From NCBI GenBank assembly GCA_031261705.1, contig JAISJD010000002.1:1-37155 (forward strand): 37,155 bases of DNA, given 5' to 3'. The notes beneath the pieces are model-generated. The model saw only the letters and a list, made by a program, of their open reading frames with translations, did no database searches and was not told the origin of the DNA. The position numbers and the translations under genes were made by a program. This document shows, piece by piece, positions 1 to 6,945 of this stretch. Positions within the stretch are counted from its first letter, which is position 1. Each line of letters opens with the position of its first letter. Source of the DNA: Lactobacillales bacterium (GTDB taxonomy: Bacteria > Bacillota > Bacilli > Lactobacillales > Streptococcaceae).

Positions 1-49
1 AAAACTGGCAGCGAATTATCAGTAAAATCTAGATACATAGAGAAAAACA

Positions 50-90
50 GACCAGAAAATCAAATTTCGATTTTCTGGTCTATTTATTTT
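50..90 (+). terminator. Intrinsic terminator-like hairpin
   Basis: Arms at 50-61 (GACCAGAAAATC) and 69-80 (GATTTTCTGGTC) are perfectly complementary around a 7-nt loop, followed by a T-rich run at 81-90. The minus strand also reads into a T-rich stretch, so it may act both ways. It probably ends a gene lying left of the window. It sits beside the GAGGCTGGGACA element at 107-122 and may be the hairpin part of that repeat. Confidence 0.7.
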
Positions 91-106
91 GGCGAACTAG
101 AACTTA

Positions 107-122
107 TTGTCCCAGCCTCTTT
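107..122 (-). repeat. GAGGCTGGGACA intergenic repeat core, left copy
   Basis: On the minus strand this reads AAAGAGGCTGGGACAA, identical over 16 nt to plus-strand bases 37036-37051 at the other end of the window. In both copies a perfect hairpin follows about 16-27 nt downstream of the core (here 50-80). I recall this core as common between genes of enterococci and related Firmicutes; that recollection was not checked here. Confidence 0.6.
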
Positions 123-219
123 CATTTCTTATATTTCAACTTTAACAAGTAAAAAATTTCAACCTATTCTTTTTCAACTTTTTCTTAGAATAATTCAAAA
201 TATCAGTCTATGTTTATTT

Positions 220-228
220 TGATACAAT
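220..228 (+). promoter_or_regulatory. Candidate extended -10 promoter for the 65-aa gene
   Basis: TG at 220-221, one base, then TACAAT at 223-228 matches the TGnTATAAT extended -10 pattern. No convincing -35 is seen. The start codon of the small gene follows 35 nt downstream. Confidence 0.4.
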
Positions 229-234
229 CAACTT

Positions 235-505
235 GTTTGTGGTAAAGAAAAAGGATGGGAAACATGGGAAAAGATACAGAATTATTAGAAAAACTAGCAG
301 TCACTGTTCAAGCAATCACTGAACAAGTTTTAATAGATAATGGAATAGAAAAGCACGAAGCTGCAAGATATGCTAAAAAAATTTGCTATAAATTTAAACA
401 CACGAAAAATTTTAACGTTCTATATAAAGTATTAAATTTCTACGAAAATAATTTGTCATAAATATCATTTAATAGAAGATTTACACAATAATTTTTACCA
501 CAAAC
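235..505. repeat. 12-bp inverted repeat framing the small gene
   Basis: GTTTGTGGTAAA at 235-246 is the exact reverse complement of TTTACCACAAAC at 494-505. The left arm lies between the candidate -10 and the start codon; the right arm lies 33 nt beyond the stop. No target-site duplication is evident. Confidence 0.45.
264..461 (+). CDS. Hypothetical protein, 65 aa
   Basis: I do not recognise this protein. The start at 264 is preferred over the in-frame ATG at 255 because AAAGGATGG at about 250-258 then serves as a ribosome site at normal spacing, whereas it would overlap an ATG at 255. The product is short, charged and probably helical, with Lys/Tyr-rich stretches in its second half; no signal peptide or membrane segment is visible. 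It stands alone between a repeat-associated terminator and the convergent arcT gene. A perfect 12-bp inverted repeat (235-246 and 494-505) frames it. It could be a small regulator, an immunity-type protein or a remnant of a lost element; nothing in the sequence decides. Confidence 0.55.
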   Translation: MGKDTELLEKLAVTVQAITEQVLIDNGIEKHEAARYAKKICYKFKHTKNFNVLYKVLNFYENNLS

Positions 506-620
506 TTTTTACATATATCAACAAATTGATGGTGATGAAGTGTTGAATAAATATTTCGCTGCTATTCTGAACCCGTAATAACATCTACCAAAATTTAATA
601 CATCTCAGTTATCCCAACCC
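462..620 (+). other. Intergenic stretch with a possible coding remnant
   Basis: Apart from the right arm of the 12-bp inverted repeat, the plus frame running from 492 to the TAA ending at 580 encodes a protein-like C-terminus (about QIDGDEVLNKYFAAILNP) with no start codon after the upstream in-frame stop at 489-491. It could be the tail of a deleted gene or chance. Nothing else is recognised here. Confidence 0.2.
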
Positions 621-648
621 AAAAAAAGCACCCGAAGATGCTTTTCAT
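621..648 (-). terminator. Terminator of arcDT
   Basis: On the minus strand the order is AAAAGCATC, TTCG tetraloop, GGTGC, then a run of seven T. The stem pairs GCATC with GGTGC (one G-U pair) and is capped by the very stable UUCG loop. It lies 63 nt past the arcT stop codon, the expected place for the end of the transcript. Confidence 0.8.
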
Positions 649-710
649 ACTCTTTTATTACAACTTGTTGGCGTTCCACATTTCCTATTTTCGTCACTAG
701 CGTATCTTTT

Positions 711-1829
711 TTAATCAAACTTCCTCAAATATTCAGATAACAATTGAAGTCCCTTGCGCAGTGTTTCCTCTTTACAGCAATAGCCAAGCCGAGCATGTTG
801 TGGTAAATCAAACGCTGCTCCCGGAACTAACAAGACACCTGTATCTTTCAATAAATCAATACAAAACGAATGGTCGTCTTGTGGAATAGATAATTTAATA
901 AAGGAAGTCGAAACATAGTGCGGAAAGACCAAGCTCACACGAGGTTCATCTGCCACCCATTCCTTTAAAATGTTCAAATTATTCTCGACAATTTTCCGAT
1001 TTCTCTCTAAAATTTTATCTTTGTTTCTTAATGCTTGAATCGCTAATTCATCAGATAATACGCCCCCGCAAATCATGGTGTAATCACGATATTTACGGAA
1101 TATTTCAGCGACCTCCGAATGTGTCGCCGTCCAACCAATTCTAACTCCTGGAATGGAATATGTTTTAGATAAGGAATTTGTCGCAATTCCTTTTTCATAT
1201 AAGTCAACAATTGAAACAAACTCACCCTCGTCAGTCAATGGTGCATACACCTCGTCTACTAAAATATAGGCGTTCACACTACGAGCCATGTCTACAATTG
1301 CTAGTAATGTTTCCTTATCTAATAGTGTTCCTGTTGGATTATTCGCGCTATTTAAACAAATCATTTTTGTTGAAGGCTTGATTTTTGTGCGCATTACTTC
1401 TAAGTCTATTTCCCAATGATTTTCTTCCTTTAATTCTACAAAATCAACGAATGCCCCTAACGATTTAGGAATATCGTAAAGCTGTTGATAGGTTGGTAAC
1501 ATAGATACCACGTGGTCGCCAGGTTCAATTAACGCATAAAGTGTTAATAAATTTGCCCCAGTACAGCCATTTGTTTGTAAAATATTCTCAGGAGAAACGG
1601 TTTTATATAAGCTCGCCACTAATGTTTTAAATTCCTCTGACCCTTCTATCCATCCATAATCCATGGGAACCTCGCTTAGCCGTTCAAAAAAATCAGCAAT
1701 AGAAGTTCCGTCTAGTTCACATAATTCCTTTAAGGTCAGCGCATCAATAGAGCTTTGCGAAATATCATACTTGGCAGATTTTTCCCAAGTATTGAGCCAC
1801 TCTTCTACACCAAAATTGTTAATTTCCAC
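711..1829 (-). CDS. arcT: ArcT-like PLP-dependent aminotransferase (class I/II)
   Basis: A 372-aa fold-type I aminotransferase. Visible landmarks are NNPTG (163-167), VDEVYA (191-196, with the Asp that contacts the pyridine nitrogen), the PLP lysine in SLSKTYS (K222) and the conserved Arg in GVRIGW (R230). The start is a GTG preceded by AAAAGGAGCGGAG. It follows the antiporter gene by 19 nt and is co-transcribed with it. An aminotransferase beside an arginine/ornithine antiporter matches ArcT of the lactic acid bacterial arcABCTD clusters, whose substrate is not firmly established as far as I know. Here the deiminase genes arcABC are absent, so a role in arginine or ornithine metabolism is inferred from the neighbour. 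Class assignment is firm; the substrate is not. Confidence 0.75.
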   Translation of the reverse strand: MEINNFGVEEWLNTWEKSAKYDISQSSIDALTLKELCELDGTSIADFFERLSEVPMDYGWIEGSEEFKTLVASLYKTVSPENILQTNGCTGANLLTLYALIEPGDHVVSMLPTYQQLYDIPKSLGAFVDFVELKEENHWEIDLEVMRTKIKPSTKMICLNSANNPTGTLLDKETLLAIVDMARSVNAYILVDEVYAPLTDEGEFVSIVDLYEKGIATNSLSKTYSIPGVRIGWTATHSEVAEIFRKYRDYTMICGGVLSDELAIQALRNKDKILERNRKIVENNLNILKEWVADEPRVSLVFPHYVSTSFIKLSIPQDDHSFCIDLLKDTGVLLVPGAAFDLPQHARLGYCCKEETLRKGLQLLSEYLRKFD

Positions 1830-1848
1830 TTTCTCCGCTCCTTTTCTA

Positions 1849-3270
1849 CTAAACCTTAATCACACCAACAACAAGTAAGACAATGCTTAGAATCGCCCCG
1901 ACTACGATAAAAACTGATAGTAGTTTTTCGATTTTACTTAAGCCAGCATGTCCTCCTTCACGACGTGCTTTAGCATAAAAGAAAATACCTGGCACATAGG
2001 CAATAAAACAAAGAAGTAAAAATTGTAACCCTGCAAGACAGATACCGACTACTTCAAAAATCAAGGCAATAAGCCCGAAGATTAATTGGCGTATGCTATC
2101 TTTTTGTAAGCCTCGTTGTTGCCAAGAATATTTTACCTGATAAGCTGCAACAAAAATATAAGTAATAACAATCGCTGCTGTACAAAGTGAATATGCAAAA
2201 TTATACGCTTGTGTAGTAAACAGTAACGAAAAGATAAAAATTTGAATTAACGCTTGCGTCAAGAATAGAGCGAATGTAGGCGCATTATATTTATTCGGTT
2301 TTCCAAAACTCTTCGGTACCAAATTCCGTTTACTCATTAACATTAAAGTTTCACCGGGAAGCATTGTCCAAGATAACCATGCCCCAAGAATAGAAATGAT
2401 TAATCCAATACTAATAATTCCACCACCAACAGAACCAATCATGTCTTTAAATAGATAGACCATTGCAGGTTGGTTTAATTTAGCAAGTTCTGCCTGTGTC
2501 ATATAGCCATATGGTAAAAGGGAAGCTAAAACATAGATTAAAAGTAAGCTAAGTAAGCCTAAAATCGTTGCTTTTCCAGCATCAGATTTTTTCTTTGCCC
2601 GTGACGACATCATCGCTGCTCCTTCGACACCAACAAAAACCCACATCATCACCATAATACAGTTTTTCACTTGACTCATCACGTCACCAAATTTAAAAGA
2701 AGAATGTACATTGCTCCAAAACATTTCCGTAAATATGTGACCTTTAAAAAGAATAATTCCTATAACAATGAACACAAATAGCGGAATTAACTTACACACT
2801 GTAACAATCGTATTTAAGATTGCTGCAGACTCAACGCCACGATTGACAATAAAAGTTAATGCCCAAGCAACCACAGATGCAACAAGAATCGATTCAATAT
2901 TTTGCCCTGATTTAAAGATTGGGAAGAAATAACCAATCGAGCTCATCATTACCGTTGCAAATGCCACGTTCCCAAGCCATGCTGATAACCAATATCCCCA
3001 GCCACTTACAAAACCAGCAAATGGGCCAAATCCTTCCTCCGCATAGGCGAAAATTCCTTCGAGGTCGGGACGCTTGTCCACCAAGTTGCTCATAGACATA
3101 GCAAGCATTAAAATTCCAAAACCAACAATCACCCAAGCAAGAATAACCGCACCGGGTGCAGCAACTGATGCTAAATCTGATACTATCGCAAAAACCCCTG
3201 AACCGATAGAAGAACTAACTACTAAGGCAATTAAAGCAACTAGTCCTATTCCTTTTTTCTCTTCATTCAT
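1849..3270 (-). CDS. arcD: ArcD-type arginine/ornithine antiporter (APC superfamily)
   Basis: A 473-aa polytopic membrane protein of the basic amino acid/polyamine antiporter family. The N-terminus carries the APC helix-1 signature SSSIGSGVFA (about residues 19-28), and hydrophobic segments recur through the length in a pattern compatible with 12 or more helices. The stretch around WVFVGVEGAAMMSSRAKKKSD resembles arginine/ornithine antiporters. The family exchanges an external amino acid for an internal product, so histidine, tyrosine or agmatine exchangers are alternatives. The ribosome site is GGAG just before ATG. It is first in a two-gene unit with arcT, and the promoter region holds a cre site, implying repression while preferred sugars are available. 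No arcABC genes accompany it in this window. Confidence 0.75.
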   Translation of the reverse strand: MNEEKKGIGLVALIALVVSSSIGSGVFAIVSDLASVAAPGAVILAWVIVGFGILMLAMSMSNLVDKRPDLEGIFAYAEEGFGPFAGFVSGWGYWLSAWLGNVAFATVMMSSIGYFFPIFKSGQNIESILVASVVAWALTFIVNRGVESAAILNTIVTVCKLIPLFVFIVIGIILFKGHIFTEMFWSNVHSSFKFGDVMSQVKNCIMVMMWVFVGVEGAAMMSSRAKKKSDAGKATILGLLSLLLIYVLASLLPYGYMTQAELAKLNQPAMVYLFKDMIGSVGGGIISIGLIISILGAWLSWTMLPGETLMLMSKRNLVPKSFGKPNKYNAPTFALFLTQALIQIFIFSLLFTTQAYNFAYSLCTAAIVITYIFVAAYQVKYSWQQRGLQKDSIRQLIFGLIALIFEVVGICLAGLQFLLLCFIAYVPGIFFYAKARREGGHAGLSKIEKLLSVFIVVGAILSIVLLVVGVIKV

Positions 3271-3387
3271 CGCAAAAACTCCTTTATTATTTTTTGTTTA
3301 ATTCCATAAGTTAAAAAGTTTCTTGTCTTTGTTCCTCTCTTTTGAAATATTAATGCTCATTAATGAAGTCATCGTATTTTCACAATA

Positions 3388-3419
3388 ATTATAGAACATT
3401 TTGAAAGCGCACTCTTCAA
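3388..3419 (-). promoter_or_regulatory. Promoter of arcDT
   Basis: On the minus strand TATAAT (plus 3388-3393) is preceded by TTGAAG (plus 3414-3419). The 20-bp spacer is longer than ideal, so activator help or a different -35 is possible. A cre match fills most of the spacer. Confidence 0.45.
3401..3415 (+). promoter_or_regulatory. cre site (CcpA operator) at the arcDT promoter
   Basis: TTGAAAGCGCACTCT fits every position of the consensus WTGNAANCGNWNNCW. It sits between the -35 and -10 of arcDT, where bound CcpA would block RNA polymerase. Carbon catabolite repression of arginine catabolism is well known in lactic acid bacteria, so position and target agree. Confidence 0.65.
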
Positions 3420-3448
3420 ATATTTGTTGTCATTTACCAAATATTTGG
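3417..3448. promoter_or_regulatory. Paired palindromes upstream of arcDT
   Basis: CAAATATTTG (3417-3426) and CCAAATATTTGG (3437-3448) are perfect palindromes sharing a 10-bp core, with centres exactly 21 bp apart, two helical turns. The first abuts the -35. This looks like a double operator for a dimeric regulator. It does not match the ArgR consensus I know, so the regulator is unknown. AT-rich composition makes chance palindromes more likely. Confidence 0.4.
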
Positions 3449-3466
3449 GGTTGAAATCTCTTTTTT

Positions 3467-3480
3467 CGAACATATGTTCT
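3467..3480. promoter_or_regulatory. LexA/SOS-box-like palindrome
   Basis: CGAACATATGTTCT matches the Bacillus-type SOS box CGAACRNRYGTTYC at 13 of 14 positions. It lies about 200 bp upstream of arcD and 60 bp beyond the degV stop. Neither neighbour is a DNA-damage gene, and its right half is shared with the hairpin at 3476-3500, so it may be fortuitous. Confidence 0.25.
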
Positions 3481-3500
3481 TTTTTGCAGCAAAAAAGAAC
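3476..3500 (-). terminator. AT-rich hairpin after degV
   Basis: GTTCTTTTTTGC (3476-3487) and GCAAAAAAGAAC (3489-3500) are perfect inverted repeats one base apart. The hairpin lies 40 nt past the degV stop, where a terminator is expected, but no T-run follows it on the minus strand, so it is an atypical or weak terminator. Confidence 0.35.
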
Positions 3501-3540
3501 CCACCTATTCCATTACGAACTGATGAATCCTTATCTACTA

Positions 3541-4389
3541 TTATAAAGCAGTAATCGCAAGTCCTACTGCCTTATCTCCTAAATGCGTTCCAATAACTGG
3601 GCCAAAAGTTGAGACATCAACTTCCACACCAGGATGATTTAATTCTAAATGCTCTTGTAGCTCTTTTGCTATTTCTTCCGCATTTGAGTGAATAACAAAC
3701 ATTTTAACAGGAAGATTGTATTCTTCTCTACGCTGCGTAATCAATTCTTCTGCGCGAGTAAAAGCTTTTTTTGAGGAACGAATTTTTTCATAAAGAACAA
3801 TGTCCCCTTTTTCAAAGGTTAAAACTGGTTTAATTTTAAGTAGGCTACCAATTAAGGCAACGCCATTTGTTAAGCGACCACCACGAACTAGATTGTTCAA
3901 ATCATCAACAATCATAAAAGCATCGGTATGGTCACGTATCAATGATAATTTTTCAATAATTGCTTCTGCACTTTCCCCACTTTGAGCCATTTCAAGTGCA
4001 ACTTTCACCATATGTCCCATTGGTGCACTGGTAATCAAGGAATCAAACACATGGATATTTAGCTCTGGAATCCCAGTGCTTATACTAGAAATATTCCGTA
4101 CAAAGCCAGAAATTCCGCTAGATAAATGAATACTAATAATTGTATCATAACCCAATTCTTCTATATTCTGGTACAACTCAATCACTTCCCCTAATGAAGG
4201 TTGTGAGGTTGTCGGAAAGTTTTGAGCTGTTTTTAGCAATTCAAAATATTCTTCTGCATTAATATCCACCCCTTCGTTATAAAGTTTTCCATCAACGATT
4301 ACTGGAATGGGCAAAATAAATAAATTATCTTTTTGACGAGTTTCTTCAGATAGGTAAGCCGTACTATCTGTTACTACTGCTATCTTCAT
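3541..4389 (-). CDS. DegV family fatty acid-binding protein
   Basis: With the start at 4389 the product is 282 aa, the usual DegV length. AGGAGAGG precedes this ATG by about 10 nt, whereas the upstream in-frame ATG at 4398 is too close to it, and further N-terminal extension is not conserved-looking. DegV marks are the opening MKIAVVTDSTAYL, TTSQPS (60-65), SSGISG (90-95) and a later RGGRL motif. DegV/FakB proteins bind a fatty acid and can present it to the FakA kinase for phospholipid synthesis; no kinase partner is encoded nearby. The gene appears monocistronic with its own promoter, although no clear terminator separates it from tagG upstream. Confidence 0.85.
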   Translation of the reverse strand: MKIAVVTDSTAYLSEETRQKDNLFILPIPVIVDGKLYNEGVDINAEEYFELLKTAQNFPTTSQPSLGEVIELYQNIEELGYDTIISIHLSSGISGFVRNISSISTGIPELNIHVFDSLITSAPMGHMVKVALEMAQSGESAEAIIEKLSLIRDHTDAFMIVDDLNNLVRGGRLTNGVALIGSLLKIKPVLTFEKGDIVLYEKIRSSKKAFTRAEELITQRREEYNLPVKMFVIHSNAEEIAKELQEHLELNHPGVEVDVSTFGPVIGTHLGDKAVGLAITAL

Positions 4390-4462
4390 TTTATACATGC
4401 CTCTCCTATAAAATTCAGTAATTAAAAATGTTTCATACAATCTCTAACCCTGTATTCATACA

Positions 4463-4485
4463 ATTATACATGTAATAATATACCA
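4463..4485 (-). promoter_or_regulatory. Candidate promoter for degV
   Basis: On the minus strand TGGTATATT (plus 4477-4485) is an extended -10, with TTTCAA 18 bp upstream as a possible -35. A second box, TATAAT (plus 4463-4468), lies just downstream. Either would place initiation within about 80 nt of the start codon. Confidence 0.4.
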
Positions 4486-4551
4486 TACTTCAAACGGATT
4501 TTGAAAGTAGTAGACCCAGTGATTTTAAATTCTTTTGTTTTATGCAAACTG

Positions 4552-5364
4552 TTAAATTAAATCAATAAACTTACTTCTAAATTTAATATGAATATGTGAA
4601 CCAACAACTAAAAATAACAAGGTAATAAGCCAAAAAATTAGTGTCGGCAACTTATCCTCAAAAAACCAATGATGATACAAAAATGTATTTCTGAAACCGG
4701 AAATCAAGTAGGCATAAGGGTTTAACATCAAGACTTTTTGTACCCAAACAGGTAAATTTTTACTACTTAAGTCCCACATTACACCTGACATATACATCAA
4801 TACTTGAACTACAGAATTTAAAAATATCTGATAATCCCGTAACAAAGCCGAAATCGTCGAATTAATCAGACTAAAACAATATAAAAAGACGATCATCGCA
4901 AACAAATAATAGGGAAATTGTAACCAATATATAGAAACAGGTTCTCCAGTTGATATGACGACTAATAAAGATAAACCTAAAAAAACAAAATAATTGGTTA
5001 ACTCAGAAAAAATCTTAACCATGGGTAAAATACTTAAAGGAAACTTCATCCGAGAAACCATTCCAACCTGACTGTAAACAGAGGCTGAAGCTTGCTTCGT
5101 CACTGAACTAGCAAACAACCAAGTGCTTAAACCAATCATTAGCCAAGCAATATAAGATACGCCGCCTTTAACCGTTCTATTCCCTCCAAGAGCAATCCCG
5201 AAAGCAAAGTAATAAACGCTCAACTGAATGAGCGGATTTAAAATTTGCCATAAACTTCCTAAAAAGTGGCTTTGATAATTTGCTTTATTACTATATTTCG
5301 CAATTCGTTGAGCAATTCCTAAGTATTGCAGCTGTTCTTTAATAATTAACCAGATTTCGTGCAT
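4552..5364 (-). CDS. tagG: Teichoic acid ABC transporter permease TagG
   Basis: A 270-aa ABC-2 type membrane subunit. An N-terminal amphipathic stretch is followed by about six hydrophobic segments, and the region SHFLGSLWQILNPL is typical of O-antigen/teichoic acid exporter permeases. With TagH it should flip the undecaprenyl-linked polymer across the membrane. The ATG overlaps the TAA of tagH by one base (TAATG), so translation is coupled and equimolar production is likely. It is the last gene of the glycopolymer operon; I see no strong terminator between it and degV. Confidence 0.88.
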   Translation of the reverse strand: MHEIWLIIKEQLQYLGIAQRIAKYSNKANYQSHFLGSLWQILNPLIQLSVYYFAFGIALGGNRTVKGGVSYIAWLMIGLSTWLFASSVTKQASASVYSQVGMVSRMKFPLSILPMVKIFSELTNYFVFLGLSLLVVISTGEPVSIYWLQFPYYLFAMIVFLYCFSLINSTISALLRDYQIFLNSVVQVLMYMSGVMWDLSSKNLPVWVQKVLMLNPYAYLISGFRNTFLYHHWFFEDKLPTLIFWLITLLFLVVGSHIHIKFRSKFIDLI

Positions 5365-6863
5365 TACTCAGTCACTCCCTTTACTTTTAATATTTGTCCC
5401 GGAATAATTGGCGTCTCAACGATTTCAGGGTTCAACTGTTGCAATTCTTCCACAGTCATACCGTGACTTTCTGCCACCAAGCTTTGTGAATCACCCTCTT
5501 GAACAGTATAGGTTGATTCACCGGTCGGCTCAACCGGTGTCGATGCTTTCGGCACATGAATCACTTGACCAATTGTTAATGTGCTAAAATCAACTTCAGG
5601 GTTGAGAGCTTGCAATTCTTCCGTTGAAATATTGTAAGCAGCTGCAAGAGTTTCAAGTGTATCAGGTTCTTCAACGACATATTGTTCTGTTTCAATCACT
5701 GCAGAAGAACTAGAGCTTTTCTTCGGTTCCGAAGTAGCACTTTTCTTCGTTGATGAGGCAGAACTAGATGGTTTCACAGATGATGACGGTTGCTCCTCTG
5801 TTGGTACTTCTAGTGGAGTTGGTTGGGTAAACCGTCGAAATGTTCCAATCGGGTGAGTGATAGAATAAGTAGCTGAAACTCCCTTAACAAAAGCTAAACT
5901 AAAGTAAACAACTAGGAAAACTAAAATCAATGTGAAAAGTTTTGTACTAATCGACATGTTGTCACCAATCTTATTTTTGGTAGTTGTTTTTACAATTTCA
6001 CGTGTTGATTGTCTACTTTTTGAGCCTACTTTATTTAATAAATCATTTTGAAGTTGACTTAAAGAATACTCACGTTGCTTATCTTTTTCTTCTTCTTGGT
6101 ATTCTTTTTTCTCTTCTTCAGATTTACTGTTATATTCATTTACAAATTTAACATATTGATCTAATACTTCATTTTTCTCGCCAAAAGCGCGTGCTTCCCC
6201 GTAATGCATCCAAATAACTTTATCACAGATATTACGCATTTGTTGGGCAGATTGTGAAACGAAGATAATCGTTTTTCCTTGTTCTTTAAAAGAAAGCATC
6301 TTTTTCAGACCTTTATTATAAAAGGTGGAATCCCCTACTGACAAAGCCTCATCAATAACTAAAATATCTGGATCTTGATGAACGGCAATAGAAAAACCAA
6401 GCTTAGATTTCATCCCGCTTGAATAAGTCTTAACTGGTTGGTCGATAAAAACACCCAATTCAGAAAACTCGATGACTTCATCCATTTTCGCCTTAATTTC
6501 ACGAGTTGTTTCACCCATCATCAAGCTCTTCATTTCAATATTTTCTCTACCAGTTAAATTCAAATTTAGACCAGCAGCAATTGAAATGATTGAAACTTCC
6601 CCATTAATCGTCAGTTCTCCTGAAGTTTGTGGTGTAATTCCTGCAATAATATTTGAAAGAGTCGATTTCCCAGAACCATTTAATCCAATAATCCCGATAG
6701 TCTCTCCTGAATAAATTTTTACGCTCACACCCTTTAGCGCCCAGAAAGTCGAAGCCTTATCTTTTGAAAGACTAAAAAGTGACTTGATTTTATCCATCCT
6801 TGTTTTGGCTAGATTGTATTCTTTGGTTACTAAGGTGGTTTCTACCTTTAATTCCTTATCCAA
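5364..6863 (-). CDS. tagH: Teichoic acid ABC transporter ATPase TagH with extracellular LysM domains
   Basis: A 499-aa protein. The ATPase domain (about 1-245) has Walker A GLNGSGKST (60-68), signature YSSGMKSKLGF (147-157) and Walker B ILVIDEA (167-173). The switch (H-loop) histidine expected in FVSHS is Gln (FVSQS, Q204). A charged linker leads to one transmembrane helix (about 308-327), then a Ser/Pro/Lys-rich spacer (about 347-390) and two LysM domains (about 395-438 and 452-495) that would sit outside and bind peptidoglycan. The start is TTG with GGAGG seven bases upstream. It powers export with TagG. C-terminal extracellular extensions occur in other TagH proteins; the double LysM ties the exporter to the wall. 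Confidence 0.88.
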   Translation of the reverse strand: MDKELKVETTLVTKEYNLAKTRMDKIKSLFSLSKDKASTFWALKGVSVKIYSGETIGIIGLNGSGKSTLSNIIAGITPQTSGELTINGEVSIISIAAGLNLNLTGRENIEMKSLMMGETTREIKAKMDEVIEFSELGVFIDQPVKTYSSGMKSKLGFSIAVHQDPDILVIDEALSVGDSTFYNKGLKKMLSFKEQGKTIIFVSQSAQQMRNICDKVIWMHYGEARAFGEKNEVLDQYVKFVNEYNSKSEEEKKEYQEEEKDKQREYSLSQLQNDLLNKVGSKSRQSTREIVKTTTKNKIGDNMSISTKLFTLILVFLVVYFSLAFVKGVSATYSITHPIGTFRRFTQPTPLEVPTEEQPSSSVKPSSSASSTKKSATSEPKKSSSSSAVIETEQYVVEEPDTLETLAAAYNISTEELQALNPEVDFSTLTIGQVIHVPKASTPVEPTGESTYTVQEGDSQSLVAESHGMTVEELQQLNPEIVETPIIPGQILKVKGVTE

Positions 6864-6945
6864 CTAAATTCCTCCGTCCATTTCCACAAATCATTAAATT
6901 CTATCATTTTTATGGTAAACGACTATTAAACAAAGCAAGTAATAT

